Positions 8,162-17,860 of a stretch of 51,778 nt of DNA are shown here, one piece after another. The position numbers and the translations under genes were made by a program. Each line of letters starts with the position of its first letter. Positions within the stretch are counted from its first letter, which is position 1. Source of the DNA: JAPEKQ01 sp964597945 (GTDB lineage Bacteria > Joyebacterota > Joyebacteria > Joyebacterales > Joyebacteraceae). Below the pieces are notes generated by a model, which was given only the letters and a program-made list of their open reading frames with translations, was not told where the DNA came from and ran no database searches. Location of the stretch: assembly GCA_964597945.1 (NCBI GenBank), contig CAZRAD010000002.1, positions 1 through 51,778 on the forward strand. The letters are read 5' to 3'.

Positions 8162-11100
8162 ATGAGATCACGGACACTGTGTCTTCTGGTAGTCGCTGTC
8201 GCTTGTGTTGTGATTCCGAGCGTGGCGTCCGCCTATCTTCACACGCTGCCTGACATGGGCGGCGAAGGTGCCGCCGTGAAGGCGCCGGCACGTGGTTGGC
8301 CCGGGGGCGACTTCTTTCCGAATCACGACCCCGACTACATCATCGTCAATCTGTCCAACAACGCCTACACGGACTACACCGCGGGAGACACCCCTGTCTT
8401 CCCCGATGGATACTACCTGATGTATCCGTGCTTCAACGCGGACGGGACACGCCTTGCAGTGGTGGCGCGGACGAAGATCGACGGTGTGGGCGACCCATAC
8501 GAGATTTGGGTTTGCGACTACGACGCGAGCACGCACACGATCTCGAATCCGGTGCAGCTTACATCGACTGGAGGGACAGGAGACGTCGACTCGAACATCA
8601 TGTGCAGCTGGTCGCGTACCGACTCCGATCTCCTCCTGTTCCTTGAAGCACACGTAACGCAGGCGAATCTTCTGAAGACGTACGATTTCTCAACATCGAC
8701 ATTCGCAACGCTCTATGATCCTGCGCTCGACACCAACGGATACGATGCTACGAACCCGGGATTCTATGCGCAGGACGATACCAAGATTATCGTAGGAACG
8801 GGCTACGGTACAGGGAACGACAGAATCATCCTGTTTGATGGGACCTATCCTTCCACGACGATCAGCTCCGCCGACCAGAACCTCGATCCTTCGTCGAGCT
8901 ACGACGGTACAAGAGTGAGCTACTACTCCACGAACTCGGCGTATCCGTACCCGGCCGGCAGCATCTACTCGGCGTACTCAGGCGGCGTGTGGACAGAGAA
9001 TGTCAACGGCTGGGGGGATCCGTCGACGGGCAATGTTCCTGGACTTTGGGCTTACTACTCCGGCGAGTCAGACGATCAGATCCTGTCGCTCAGGTCAGAT
9101 CTCGGCTGGACGGCGGGGTCGCTCTCCCTGTACGCGTCTGACGGCACGCTGCTGTCCGATCTCACGGGTGACGCGGGTACCGACTTCCAGTGGATCTACG
9201 CGAACCACGGATGGAAGGGACCGGGAGGCGAGATTGTCTTCCGTGCCGAGGAATACACGCACACCGGTTACGGGAACAACCTGTTCCTCGCTCTCCCGCA
9301 TCCGAGTACGGTCTGGGTCGATGATGATTGGACAGGACCCGACAACTGCGGCGGGCACTCTTGGGGCTACGATGCGTATGCGACCATCCAGGACGGCATC
9401 GATGCCGTCAGTGGCAGCACGGTGAATGTGGCCGCAGGGACGTACCCGGAGCAGCTTGTCATCAACAAGTCTCTCAGCTTGATCGGCGCCGGCGCGACGG
9501 CGACGCTCATTGAGCCCGGAGCTTACCCTGTCATCAATGTGACTGCCAACGATGTGACGATTTCGGACCTGGCCATTGCCGATCCGTCCGAGGTGGCAGA
9601 GGGTATCCAGGTCAATTCGACTGCCAATCTGACCCTGACCCGCGTGGACTTCCCGAATATCGGCGCCGGTGCTGGTCCCAACAGCTACGGTGTGCATCTG
9701 CTCGCGGATTTCACCGGTCTGACGGTCACGGACTGTGAGTTCGCAGGCTCGGCCGCGTCCTCTGGCGTGTCCACGCGCAATATCGGCATCTTCACGCCAA
9801 ACAGTCTTGCGCTGGGCGATTTCTCGATCTCCGGGTGCACGTTCGACGAAATGTGGACGAGCATCTACCTCCGCTCGGGCATTGACGGCCTCGAGGTGAC
9901 AGGATGCACGTTCCTGCCTATCGACCCGGAAGATTGCACTGCGTGTGTCGCCGGCATCTACATCGGCGACGGCGACGATGACGATTTCGACCTGCGCAAC
10001 ATCTCCGTGACCGGCAACACGTTCACGGAATATGGGCGCGGTGTGTACGTCTGGAACTACGGTGCCAACTCGACCGTGGAGGACTTCGTCATCAGTGGCA
10101 ACACGTTCGCGAACACCGGTTGGAGCTCCGCGATCCGGTTCATCTTCGGGTTGAACGGCATGGAGGACTACTCCATAGATGGCCTCGACATCAACAACAA
10201 CACCTTCACGCAGGACTCCGATTGCGGAGGCAATGTTGCGCTGATCGACCTGCGCACGTACGACGCCACGCTGTTGACGTGCGACGTCTCCGTGACCGAC
10301 AACGTGATGACGTTCACCGGCGCCCCCTATGCCGACGCGATGTACGGCGTCCAGTTCTTCCTCGGCGGTGACGGCTTCTACAACACCACCGTGGCCCGCA
10401 ACGGCATCGATGGCGGGAGCACGGGCGGCGCGGGTACGGTGCCGGCGTCCGGCATCAGGGTCTATCACTATGCCGACGCTGGCACGTGGCCCCATACCCT
10501 GGATCTCGACATTGTCAACAACGTGATCACGGGCTTCGACCACGGCTTGAGTGTGTACGACGCGGTCGATGGGGCGTACGGCGGTCTTCCGGCCGGTACC
10601 GACGTGGCTATCAGCGGCAGCAGCATTGTCGGTGACGTCTATGCCATCAGGAACGACGACGGAGTCGGTATCGACGCCGAAGGCAACTGGTGGGGCGATG
10701 CGACGGGTCCGTACCACTCGACGAACTCGGGTGGCCTCGGCAGCGAGGTCTCGGACTACGTCGACTTCGACCCCTGGATCGGCAAGGCCGGCAGCGAGAA
10801 CATCGTCTGCGATCCCGACCCGCTGACTCTCAATATCGCCAGCGGCCCCGGGACGATCGACGTCGACTACCTGGGCGGCGGTGGCGGCATGGTCTACGGG
10901 TACTCCGTGACTGTCACCTATAACCCGGCGATCGCGACCCTGACCGGGGTCACTCAGGGAAACCTTCTCTCTGATGCCGGCGCGACCACCTTCTTCGTCT
11001 ACGGTCCTGCCGGCAGCAAGACAATCGACTGCGCGCTTCGGGGCACCGAACCCGGCGTGACCGGACCGGGCGAGCTGTTCGAGCTCGCGTTCACTGCAGC

Positions 11101-12838
11101 TGGGTCCGGTGTGAGCACGGTGAATCTCGGTCTGGTCGCGTTCCGCGACAATGCCAACAACACGCTGTACGGATTCTACGAGGACGACGGGCTCATCAAC
11201 GTCGACGTGACGGCTCCGGTCTTCACGAGCGTTGAGATCGAGAATCTCACGCTTGGTCACACCGATGAGTACGTGAAGAACGGTGACAATCTCAAGCTGT
11301 CGGCCGTAGTCGGTGATGACTACTCCTTGGTCATCGGCGATATCAAGGCCGACCTCTCGTCGCTGCTGTCGGGCGGCGGATCCGCGGTTGTGGCGGAGGA
11401 CTACACCGCGGGGGTGGCGACCTGGACCACGGCTCTCGCAGGCGTGACACTGACTGGAGACGGCCTGAAGACTGTGACGGTCACTGCGACGGACTGGCTG
11501 GGGAACGATGAGACCGGGGACGACACCATCACGGTCGACAACACGCGGCCGACGGCCATCACGGGATTCAACATGGAGCCTCGTCACGAGGGAATCGTGA
11601 TGACCTGGGACGACCCATCGGACACCGATGACAACTTCTATGGCGTGGTGGTCAGGTACAATGATTGGGACGACTATCCTGAGTACGCAACCCCCCCCCC
11701 GATTTACCCACTAGATCCGGAAACCGGGGGCGAGGGCGACCTCTACAACGACGCCGGTCTTGTGATGACCTGGGATGCCTCGAAGACGGACCGCGACATC
11801 TCGTACGCGAGCGCCTTCGTGTACGACTACGCCCTGAACTACGGTCCGGATGATCCTGGCGCTCAGGATCGCTCGACCAACTACTGGCTCGGCGATGTCG
11901 CAGCCGGTCGTGGAGTCTGGGGTTACAACGGCGAGGTCACTGCCGCCGACATCGGTAAGCTCGGCGGCAACTACGGCTCGGCGCCGCCTGTCGGCGTGCC
12001 TGGGTATTCGGAGTGCGACGTCGGTCCGACTGATGACAACACGCGCCTCGGCATTCCCGGGCCTGACAACTCCGTCGACTTCGATGATCTGATGATCTTC
12101 GCGATGAACTACGGCGTTGTCGCGCCGCGGATCGTGCCGTTCCTGGCCGAGCCGAGTGTCGGCGAGCTGGCACTGGCTCTGAACGAGGCCGGCCGCTCGA
12201 GTGATGCTGTGCTGAGGCTGGCGCTCCGTCTCGAGGGCAATGTCGGTGAGGTCAAGGGTCTCTCGACCGAACTCGAGTACGACGGTCTTGAGTTCCTCTC
12301 GGCGGGCCTGAGCGATGAAATGAACGCTCCGGTGGCCGATGTGTTCTTCTGGAGTGACGCGGCTTCCCGCAGCGCGCAGATCGATCTGGCCGTGCTTGGC
12401 ACGGACGTGACGATCGGCGGCTCGGGTGACGTTGCGGTGCTCACCTTCCAGATTACGGACGAGGCTTACACGGTCGACTTCGCGTCGGCGGTGCTCCGCG
12501 GCGCGGCCAACGACGAGCTGACGGCAGATCTCGAAGGCCTCAGCTACGATGGCGTCCCCGCGAGCTTCAAGCTTGTCCGCAATACCCCGAACCCGTTCAA
12601 CCCGGTGACAACGGTCGGTTACCACCTGCCGAGCGAGTCGCGCGTGACGATCCGCGTCTTTGACGTGACGGGTCGCGTTGTGACGACGCTGGTCGATGGC
12701 GTGGTCGAGCCCGGCCGCCACACCGTGGTGTGGAACGGAACGAACGAGTACGGCGAGTCCGTGGGCAGCGGCGTCTACTTCTGCACGATGGAGACGCCCG
12801 AGTACCGCGGTTCGCACAAGATGACACTGCTGAAGTAG
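8162..12838 (+). CDS. giant secreted beta-propeller/beta-helix protein with cohesin- and dockerin-like modules
   Basis: This encodes 1558 residues. ATG 8162 follows GGAGGAGAG and opens a signal peptide (MRSRTLCLLVVAVACVVIPS, cut near 24). Domains in order: TolB/PD40-like beta-propeller (about 55-375); right-handed parallel beta-helix (about 404-843, opening ATIQDGIDAV, closing NWWGDATGPYH); cohesin-like (about 882-1013); Ig-like (1017-1133); Fn3-like (1130-1236); dockerin-like pair of calcium-loop segments (1240-1320, NYWLGDV and DNSVDFDDLMIFAMNYG); second cohesin-like (1323-1460, LALRLEGNVGEVKG); FlgD-like sorting tail (1469-1558, NTPNPFNPVTT). A run of ten C at 11691-11700 lies in the Fn3 region. 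It probably acts on the cell surface or is released, and heads a family of paralogs. Its ligand is unknown. Confidence 0.88.
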   Translation: MRSRTLCLLVVAVACVVIPSVASAYLHTLPDMGGEGAAVKAPARGWPGGDFFPNHDPDYIIVNLSNNAYTDYTAGDTPVFPDGYYLMYPCFNADGTRLAVVARTKIDGVGDPYEIWVCDYDASTHTISNPVQLTSTGGTGDVDSNIMCSWSRTDSDLLLFLEAHVTQANLLKTYDFSTSTFATLYDPALDTNGYDATNPGFYAQDDTKIIVGTGYGTGNDRIILFDGTYPSTTISSADQNLDPSSSYDGTRVSYYSTNSAYPYPAGSIYSAYSGGVWTENVNGWGDPSTGNVPGLWAYYSGESDDQILSLRSDLGWTAGSLSLYASDGTLLSDLTGDAGTDFQWIYANHGWKGPGGEIVFRAEEYTHTGYGNNLFLALPHPSTVWVDDDWTGPDNCGGHSWGYDAYATIQDGIDAVSGSTVNVAAGTYPEQLVINKSLSLIGAGATATLIEPGAYPVINVTANDVTISDLAIADPSEVAEGIQVNSTANLTLTRVDFPNIGAGAGPNSYGVHLLADFTGLTVTDCEFAGSAASSGVSTRNIGIFTPNSLALGDFSISGCTFDEMWTSIYLRSGIDGLEVTGCTFLPIDPEDCTACVAGIYIGDGDDDDFDLRNISVTGNTFTEYGRGVYVWNYGANSTVEDFVISGNTFANTGWSSAIRFIFGLNGMEDYSIDGLDINNNTFTQDSDCGGNVALIDLRTYDATLLTCDVSVTDNVMTFTGAPYADAMYGVQFFLGGDGFYNTTVARNGIDGGSTGGAGTVPASGIRVYHYADAGTWPHTLDLDIVNNVITGFDHGLSVYDAVDGAYGGLPAGTDVAISGSSIVGDVYAIRNDDGVGIDAEGNWWGDATGPYHSTNSGGLGSEVSDYVDFDPWIGKAGSENIVCDPDPLTLNIASGPGTIDVDYLGGGGGMVYGYSVTVTYNPAIATLTGVTQGNLLSDAGATTFFVYGPAGSKTIDCALRGTEPGVTGPGELFELAFTAAGSGVSTVNLGLVAFRDNANNTLYGFYEDDGLINVDVTAPVFTSVEIENLTLGHTDEYVKNGDNLKLSAVVGDDYSLVIGDIKADLSSLLSGGGSAVVAEDYTAGVATWTTALAGVTLTGDGLKTVTVTATDWLGNDETGDDTITVDNTRPTAITGFNMEPRHEGIVMTWDDPSDTDDNFYGVVVRYNDWDDYPEYATPPPIYPLDPETGGEGDLYNDAGLVMTWDASKTDRDISYASAFVYDYALNYGPDDPGAQDRSTNYWLGDVAAGRGVWGYNGEVTAADIGKLGGNYGSAPPVGVPGYSECDVGPTDDNTRLGIPGPDNSVDFDDLMIFAMNYGVVAPRIVPFLAEPSVGELALALNEAGRSSDAVLRLALRLEGNVGEVKGLSTELEYDGLEFLSAGLSDEMNAPVADVFFWSDAASRSAQIDLAVLGTDVTIGGSGDVAVLTFQITDEAYTVDFASAVLRGAANDELTADLEGLSYDGVPASFKLVRNTPNPFNPVTTVGYHLPSESRVTIRVFDVTGRVVTTLVDGVVEPGRHTVVWNGTNEYGESVGSGVYFCTMETPEYRGSHKMTLLK
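11691..11700 (+). repeat. C10 homopolymer tract inside coding sequence
   Basis: Ten consecutive C residues encode part of ATPPPIYP at about residue 1178 of the giant surface protein. The frame is intact at this length. Gain or loss of one base would remove the dockerin-like, second cohesin-like and sorting domains. The paralogs have no such tract at the same place. Confidence 0.9.
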
Positions 12839-12851
12839 GTGGATTGAGAGG

Positions 12852-12890
12852 GGCGAGCGACCGGAGGGGTGCGGCCCTCCGGAGCTCGCC
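12852..12890 (+). terminator. strong GC hairpin after the first giant gene
   Basis: GGCGAGC (12852-12858) pairs with GCTCGCC (12884-12890), and inside it CCGGAGGG (12861-12868) pairs with CCCTCCGG (12875-12882) around a six-base loop. It starts 14 bases after the stop codon. There is no T-run, so it may be a hairpin-only terminator or an mRNA 3'-end protector. Confidence 0.5.
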
Positions 12891-12977
12891 TGTCTGTGCT
12901 GTTGGTGCGCTTGAGAGCGGAGGGATTCCTTTCAGCGCATGGCCCAGTAACGGCAGGCAGACGAAAGGAGTGTTGGA

Positions 12978-15900
12978 ATGAAGCACGCATTGCTTCTGTC
13001 TCTGGCACTGGCCGTCGTGCTCATAGCGACGCCGGTCATGGCCACCACGCACAGTGTGGACGCCGGCGGTGGCGGCGACTATCTGACGATTCAGACGGCG
13101 ATTAATGCGGCCTCGAGCGGTGATACGCTTGTCGTGGCAGCAGGCACGTATCGAGAGCAGCTCAAGATCGACAGCAAGGATCTCGACATCGTCGGCGCCG
13201 GGAGTGGCACGACGATCATCGAGGCTGTCGATCTTGTGGATAGAACCACATACACAGTCACCAAGTGGACGGCATCGACGGAGGACATCGATCCGTGTAT
13301 CGGAATCGTCGGTCCTGCGACTGTCAACATCTCCGACCTGACTGTCGACGGTCGTGATCTCGGCCCAAACCACTACTACGGCATCTACTTCTTCGATGCC
13401 GACGGCACGGTGGTCGACTGCGTGATCGAGGGCATCCTCTACGCGGCGAGTCCGAGTGCCTCCAGTGTGGTGTCGCTCGTTGCGACGCATAGCGAGACCG
13501 GTTCGACATCGGTCACGTTCGATGGCAACACGATCCCGGACTTTCAGAAGGGTGGCATCCTCGTCATGGGGACCAGCGCCCACTGCCAACTCCTGGGCAA
13601 CACCGTCATCGATATGCCCACAGTGGATCTCGCCGGCAACGGCATCCAGATCTCCTACGGCGCGACAGGCAGCACGTACCAGAACGTCGTCCAGGGCTCC
13701 GCTTACACTGGCGACGACTGGGCGGCGACCGGCATCCTTCTGTTCGAGAGCGGCAACATCACGATGGACGGGGACGAGGTCTTCAACTGCCAGAGTGGTG
13801 TGAACTACTCGGACTGGGGCTGGGTCTACCTTGCGCCAACCCAGGTCGTGTTCGATTTCAGCAATCTCAATCTCCACGACAACGAGTGGACGCTGGGCAC
13901 CCAGCTCAGTCGCGACGGCAGCGATATCGACATCGATATCATTGACTGCATCGTGACCGACAGCGCCGGCGACGGCATCGATCTCTTCGGCACAGGGATC
14001 GATCCGTGGGGCGGCTCGTACTACACCGGTTGGGACAACGGCAACCTGACTGCGAGAATCACGGGTTGCACGATCACCAACACGACCGGCATGGACGGCA
14101 TCTGGACCGGCGACAGCTCAGGCAATCTGACGAACACGTCGGACATCATCGTCGAGGACTGCCACTTCGAGAACAACGCATCGTCGGCTGTGAACCACGG
14201 TCTTCCCGAGACCATGGACGCGGACCTCAACTACTGGGGCGACCCCGCCGGTCCGACGACCGCCAAGGGCGGGACAATTGAGTCCACGATGCCGTCACCG
14301 TCGCCGTTCGGCGTCGAGGTTCCTCGTGGCAGCAACGTCGTTGAGAAGTATGCGACGTCTCGCGCCGGAGGAGGGGTCTACGGTGCCGTGAGCTACAGCC
14401 CGTGGTACGCGGCGCCTCCGGGAGTATCGCCGATGCCGATCGGTACCAACAGCTCGATACAGGCCGCGATCGACGTGGCGAGTCCCGGAGCCACGATCAG
14501 CGTGAGCGCCGGGAACTACACCGAACAGCTGCACATCACGAAGGACGATCTGGATATCGTCGGTGCGGGTGATGATGTTGTGACGATCACATCACCGGCG
14601 ACCCTTCCGCTGTTCTTCGGTACCAACTACCCGATCGTGTTCATTGACGGTGCCACGGGTGTCGACATCTCCGGCGTGACCGTCGATGGTGACGGTCAAG
14701 GCAATGCGAACTACAAGTTCGTCGGCGTCGCTTTCTGGAACGCCGGCGGTAGCCTCACTGACTCCCGCGTCACCGGGATCATGGACACGCCGTTCAGCGG
14801 CAGCCAGCACGGCGTCGCCGTCTACGCCAACAGCAACACAGGCGGGCCGCACACAGTCGCGCTCGACGGCGTCGAGATCGACGACTACCAGAAGAACGGC
14901 ACGGTCTTCTCGGGTGACGGTCTCACCATCGATCTCGATGGTGTCACGTGTACTGGTCAGGGTCCCACGGACGTGACCTGCCAGAATGGCATTCAGATCA
15001 GTGACGGTACCGGCGGAACACTCGACTCGTGCCTCGTGCAGGACATCACGTACACGGGGGAGTACTGGGGTGCCCGCGGTATCCTCCTTTATGACGCCTC
15101 TGTGGTGGACATGACTGACGTCACGGTCGAGCGCTGTCAGACGGGCGTCGACTTCTATTACACGGACGGTTCGTTCGTGAGTGGTGAGATCGTCCAGCCT
15201 TACGGCGACGCCATGTACATGGATGCTTACCCGCCGACGCTTCGCTCCGATGGCCGTGTACCCGCTTCTCCCGTCGATGGCGTCGAGGTCCTGGGAGGTC
15301 GCGAGACACAGACGATCACTGTGTCAGATAGCCGCTTCATCGGCGGGGGCGCCCTTGACAGCTGGGGTGTGAGCAGCTGGGTCGAGGGCGGAGACGTCGC
15401 GTCCTGCACGATGACCGGGTGCGAGGTCACCAACTGGGATCTTGGCGTGGTCGCCTACGAGGACGGCGGCACGTCGACGCTCACGGCCAACGAGTGCGTC
15501 ATCTTCGACAATCTGTCCTACGGCTACTACACGAACGCCGTGGGGGATCGCGCCGTCCAGAACGCCGAGTACAACTGGTGGGGCGATGCGACCGGCCCGT
15601 ACCACCCGACTCTCAACTCGGGCGGTCTTGGGAACGAGGTCTCCGACAACGTCGACTTCGATCCATGGCTGTTGGGTAACATCTACTGCGATCCGGACCC
15701 CGAGTACCTGACGGTAGCCGGCCCGACCAAGACCGTGGCCGTGAAGTACCTCGGCGGCGGTGGCGGCGCGGTGTTCGGTTACAACATCAGCATCAAGTGG
15801 GATAGCTCGGTCGTGAGCACGACCATTGGTGACGTTGTCGAGGGGAATCTCCTGTCCGACCTTGGCGGGACGTTCTTCTTCCCGGCGAACGGAACCGGCG

Positions 15901-17732
15901 ACGAGATCATCGTCGACTGCGCGCTGCTCGGCAGCATCACGGGCGCAACCGAACCGGGGACCCTCTTCACGATCGACTTCACTGGTCAGGCGGTGGGTAC
16001 GAGCCCGGTCGACATCACGATCCTCAACGTGCGTGACCAGTACAACAACCCGCTCTCAGGGTTCTCGCCGATCGACGGCACGCTGATCATTGATGTGGTT
16101 GCTCCGGTCATCACGGATGTGGAGATCTTCAACACGACGCTCACGCACACCAACGACTACATCAAGGACACTGATGTGGCGACGGTGACGGCGACGGTCA
16201 TGGACGACGATCCCGCGTTCGGGATTCCGAACATCGTGGCCGACCTCACCGACCTCGGTGGGGGAGCCGCTGTGAACCCCGTGAGCTACCTGGGGAACGT
16301 GGCGACGTGGAACATCGCGTCCGTGACGTGCACGCCTCAGGACGGCATCGCGTGGGTGTACGTTGACGCGACCGATGGCATCGGCAACCCGGCAGGGCAG
16401 GGTTCCGATGACATCATCGCGGACAACACCGCTCCGACGGCGGTCACGGGCTTCGATGCGGCGCCCGGTCACCAGAAGTGCGACCTGTCGTGGACGATGG
16501 GTACCGACACGTATCTGGATGGTGTCGTGGTCCAGCGGACGGACAACGCGGGTGACTACCCGCTCTACGCAGCGTTCAAGGGTGCGTGGCCGACAGTGAC
16601 CCCGTTCTACGCGGCCGATCACACGCTCGGCACCAACGTCTACAACGGTGCCGCAGCGGTTGCCGTGGATCCTGTTGTCGACCGCAACATCTACTACTAC
16701 CAGGCGTTCTGCTACGACATCGCGCGCAACTACGGCGCGGCGGATGTCAGTGGATTGTCGGCGGACCTCGCCACGAACTACTGGCTTGGTGACGTCGCAA
16801 GCACGCTCGGTTCCGGGATCGGGTTCTACAACGGTCTCGTGAACGACGCAGACATCAACGAGCTCGGTGGTTGGTATCACCAGGCTCCTGGTGGTGCGCC
16901 CTACACCGAGATGGACGTCGGTCCGACGGTCCATCCGAACTACGGCCGTCTCGGTCTGCCGTTCCCGGACAACTTCGTCGGGTTCGAGGACCTGATGATG
17001 TTCGCCATGAACTACGGCGTGGTTGCGCCGAGGATCGTGCCGCTTCTGAGTGAGCCGGTTGAGGGTCAGCTGGCGCTCTCGCTCGATGAGGTCGGTTCCG
17101 ACGCCACCGGTCTGGTGGAGCTCGCGCTCCGCCTCGATGGCAACGTTGGAGACGTCAAGGGCATCAGTGCCGTGTTCGAGCTTGATGGCATGGAGTTCGT
17201 CTCGGCAAGGCTGTCCGATGAGATGAGTTCGCCGGCCGCGAAGACGTTCCTGTGGGCCGGTGATGACCAGATCGATCTTGCGATCCTCGGTACCGGCGTT
17301 TCGATCGGCGGTTCCGGTGAGGTTGCCAGACTCACGTTCCAGACGACGTCCGATGAGTGCAACGTCGACTTCGCGTCGGCCGCGCTCCGTGGCGTCGAGA
17401 ACGAGCTGCTGGATGCCGACCTCGAGGGTTACGACTCGACGGGCGACATCCCGGCTGTCTTCAGGCTCGCCCAGAACGCTCCGAACCCCTTCAACCCGAT
17501 GACCACCATCGCCTTCAACGTCCCGCACGAGTCGCGAGTTGCGATCCGTGTCTACGACGTGACGGGTCGTGTGGTGCGTACGCTGGTTGACGGTGTGACA
17601 GAGCCTGGTCGTCACGCGGCTGTCTGGGATGGCCGCAACGATCAGCGTGAGAGTTGCGGCAGCGGCGTGTACTTCTGCGTGATGGAGACGCCCGAGTACC
17701 GCGGCAGCAGCAAGATGATGCTTCTGAAGTAG
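12978..17732 (+). CDS. giant secreted double beta-helix protein with cohesin- and dockerin-like modules
   Basis: This encodes 1584 residues. ATG 12978 follows AAAGGAG (12964-12970); the signal peptide is MKHALLLSLALAVVLIATPV, cut near MA-TTH. Two right-handed beta-helix regions follow (about 35-421 and 494-895), each opening with an IQxAI...PGxTISV-like segment and each ending in an N[YW]WGD motif. Then come cohesin-like (905-1038), Ig-like (1041-1151), Fn3-like (1151-1265), dockerin-like (1268-1349, NYWLGDV, then DNFVGFEDLMMFAMNYG), a second cohesin-like (1351-1485) and a FlgD-like sorting tail (1493-1584). The C-terminal half is a close paralog of the preceding gene's. The beta-helices suggest polysaccharide binding or lyase-like activity, but no catalytic residues could be picked out. 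Confidence 0.88.
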   Translation: MKHALLLSLALAVVLIATPVMATTHSVDAGGGGDYLTIQTAINAASSGDTLVVAAGTYREQLKIDSKDLDIVGAGSGTTIIEAVDLVDRTTYTVTKWTASTEDIDPCIGIVGPATVNISDLTVDGRDLGPNHYYGIYFFDADGTVVDCVIEGILYAASPSASSVVSLVATHSETGSTSVTFDGNTIPDFQKGGILVMGTSAHCQLLGNTVIDMPTVDLAGNGIQISYGATGSTYQNVVQGSAYTGDDWAATGILLFESGNITMDGDEVFNCQSGVNYSDWGWVYLAPTQVVFDFSNLNLHDNEWTLGTQLSRDGSDIDIDIIDCIVTDSAGDGIDLFGTGIDPWGGSYYTGWDNGNLTARITGCTITNTTGMDGIWTGDSSGNLTNTSDIIVEDCHFENNASSAVNHGLPETMDADLNYWGDPAGPTTAKGGTIESTMPSPSPFGVEVPRGSNVVEKYATSRAGGGVYGAVSYSPWYAAPPGVSPMPIGTNSSIQAAIDVASPGATISVSAGNYTEQLHITKDDLDIVGAGDDVVTITSPATLPLFFGTNYPIVFIDGATGVDISGVTVDGDGQGNANYKFVGVAFWNAGGSLTDSRVTGIMDTPFSGSQHGVAVYANSNTGGPHTVALDGVEIDDYQKNGTVFSGDGLTIDLDGVTCTGQGPTDVTCQNGIQISDGTGGTLDSCLVQDITYTGEYWGARGILLYDASVVDMTDVTVERCQTGVDFYYTDGSFVSGEIVQPYGDAMYMDAYPPTLRSDGRVPASPVDGVEVLGGRETQTITVSDSRFIGGGALDSWGVSSWVEGGDVASCTMTGCEVTNWDLGVVAYEDGGTSTLTANECVIFDNLSYGYYTNAVGDRAVQNAEYNWWGDATGPYHPTLNSGGLGNEVSDNVDFDPWLLGNIYCDPDPEYLTVAGPTKTVAVKYLGGGGGAVFGYNISIKWDSSVVSTTIGDVVEGNLLSDLGGTFFFPANGTGDEIIVDCALLGSITGATEPGTLFTIDFTGQAVGTSPVDITILNVRDQYNNPLSGFSPIDGTLIIDVVAPVITDVEIFNTTLTHTNDYIKDTDVATVTATVMDDDPAFGIPNIVADLTDLGGGAAVNPVSYLGNVATWNIASVTCTPQDGIAWVYVDATDGIGNPAGQGSDDIIADNTAPTAVTGFDAAPGHQKCDLSWTMGTDTYLDGVVVQRTDNAGDYPLYAAFKGAWPTVTPFYAADHTLGTNVYNGAAAVAVDPVVDRNIYYYQAFCYDIARNYGAADVSGLSADLATNYWLGDVASTLGSGIGFYNGLVNDADINELGGWYHQAPGGAPYTEMDVGPTVHPNYGRLGLPFPDNFVGFEDLMMFAMNYGVVAPRIVPLLSEPVEGQLALSLDEVGSDATGLVELALRLDGNVGDVKGISAVFELDGMEFVSARLSDEMSSPAAKTFLWAGDDQIDLAILGTGVSIGGSGEVARLTFQTTSDECNVDFASAALRGVENELLDADLEGYDSTGDIPAVFRLAQNAPNPFNPMTTIAFNVPHESRVAIRVYDVTGRVVRTLVDGVTEPGRHAAVWDGRNDQRESCGSGVYFCVMETPEYRGSSKMMLLK
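17655..17688 (+). repeat. 34-base identical run shared by three paralogs, copy 1
   Basis: A 34-base stretch that encodes the GSGVYFCVMET-type end of the sorting tail is identical here, at 20492-20525 and at 24699-24732. Identity at synonymous sites suggests recent duplication or gene conversion among the paralogs. Confidence 0.8.
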
Positions 17733-17741
17733 TTCATTCAA

Positions 17742-17774
17742 TCCCGGGTCCGGGCCTCGTGCCCGGGCCCGGGA
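17742..17774 (+). terminator. strong GC hairpin after the second giant gene
   Basis: TCCCGGG (17742-17748) pairs with CCCGGGA (17768-17774), and CCGGGC (17750-17755) pairs with GCCCGG (17761-17766), leaving a five-base loop. It begins ten bases after the stop codon. No T-run follows. Confidence 0.5.
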
Positions 17775-17860
17775 CCCGGACGGTGTCGGGTGGGGACGCG
17801 GGGAAGAGCGGCTGGCCGGTTGCGCCAGGGGATGCGCTGGGTCGGGAGAGGAGGATGACA

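Noticed and set aside
9095..11587. Long minus-strand open frame (about 830 codons) opposite the first giant gene
   Set aside because: It mirrors the codon pattern of the plus-strand gene, has no ribosome binding site or recognisable domain, and its composition (rich in Arg, Val, Asp and His) is typical of antisense frames in GC-rich genes.
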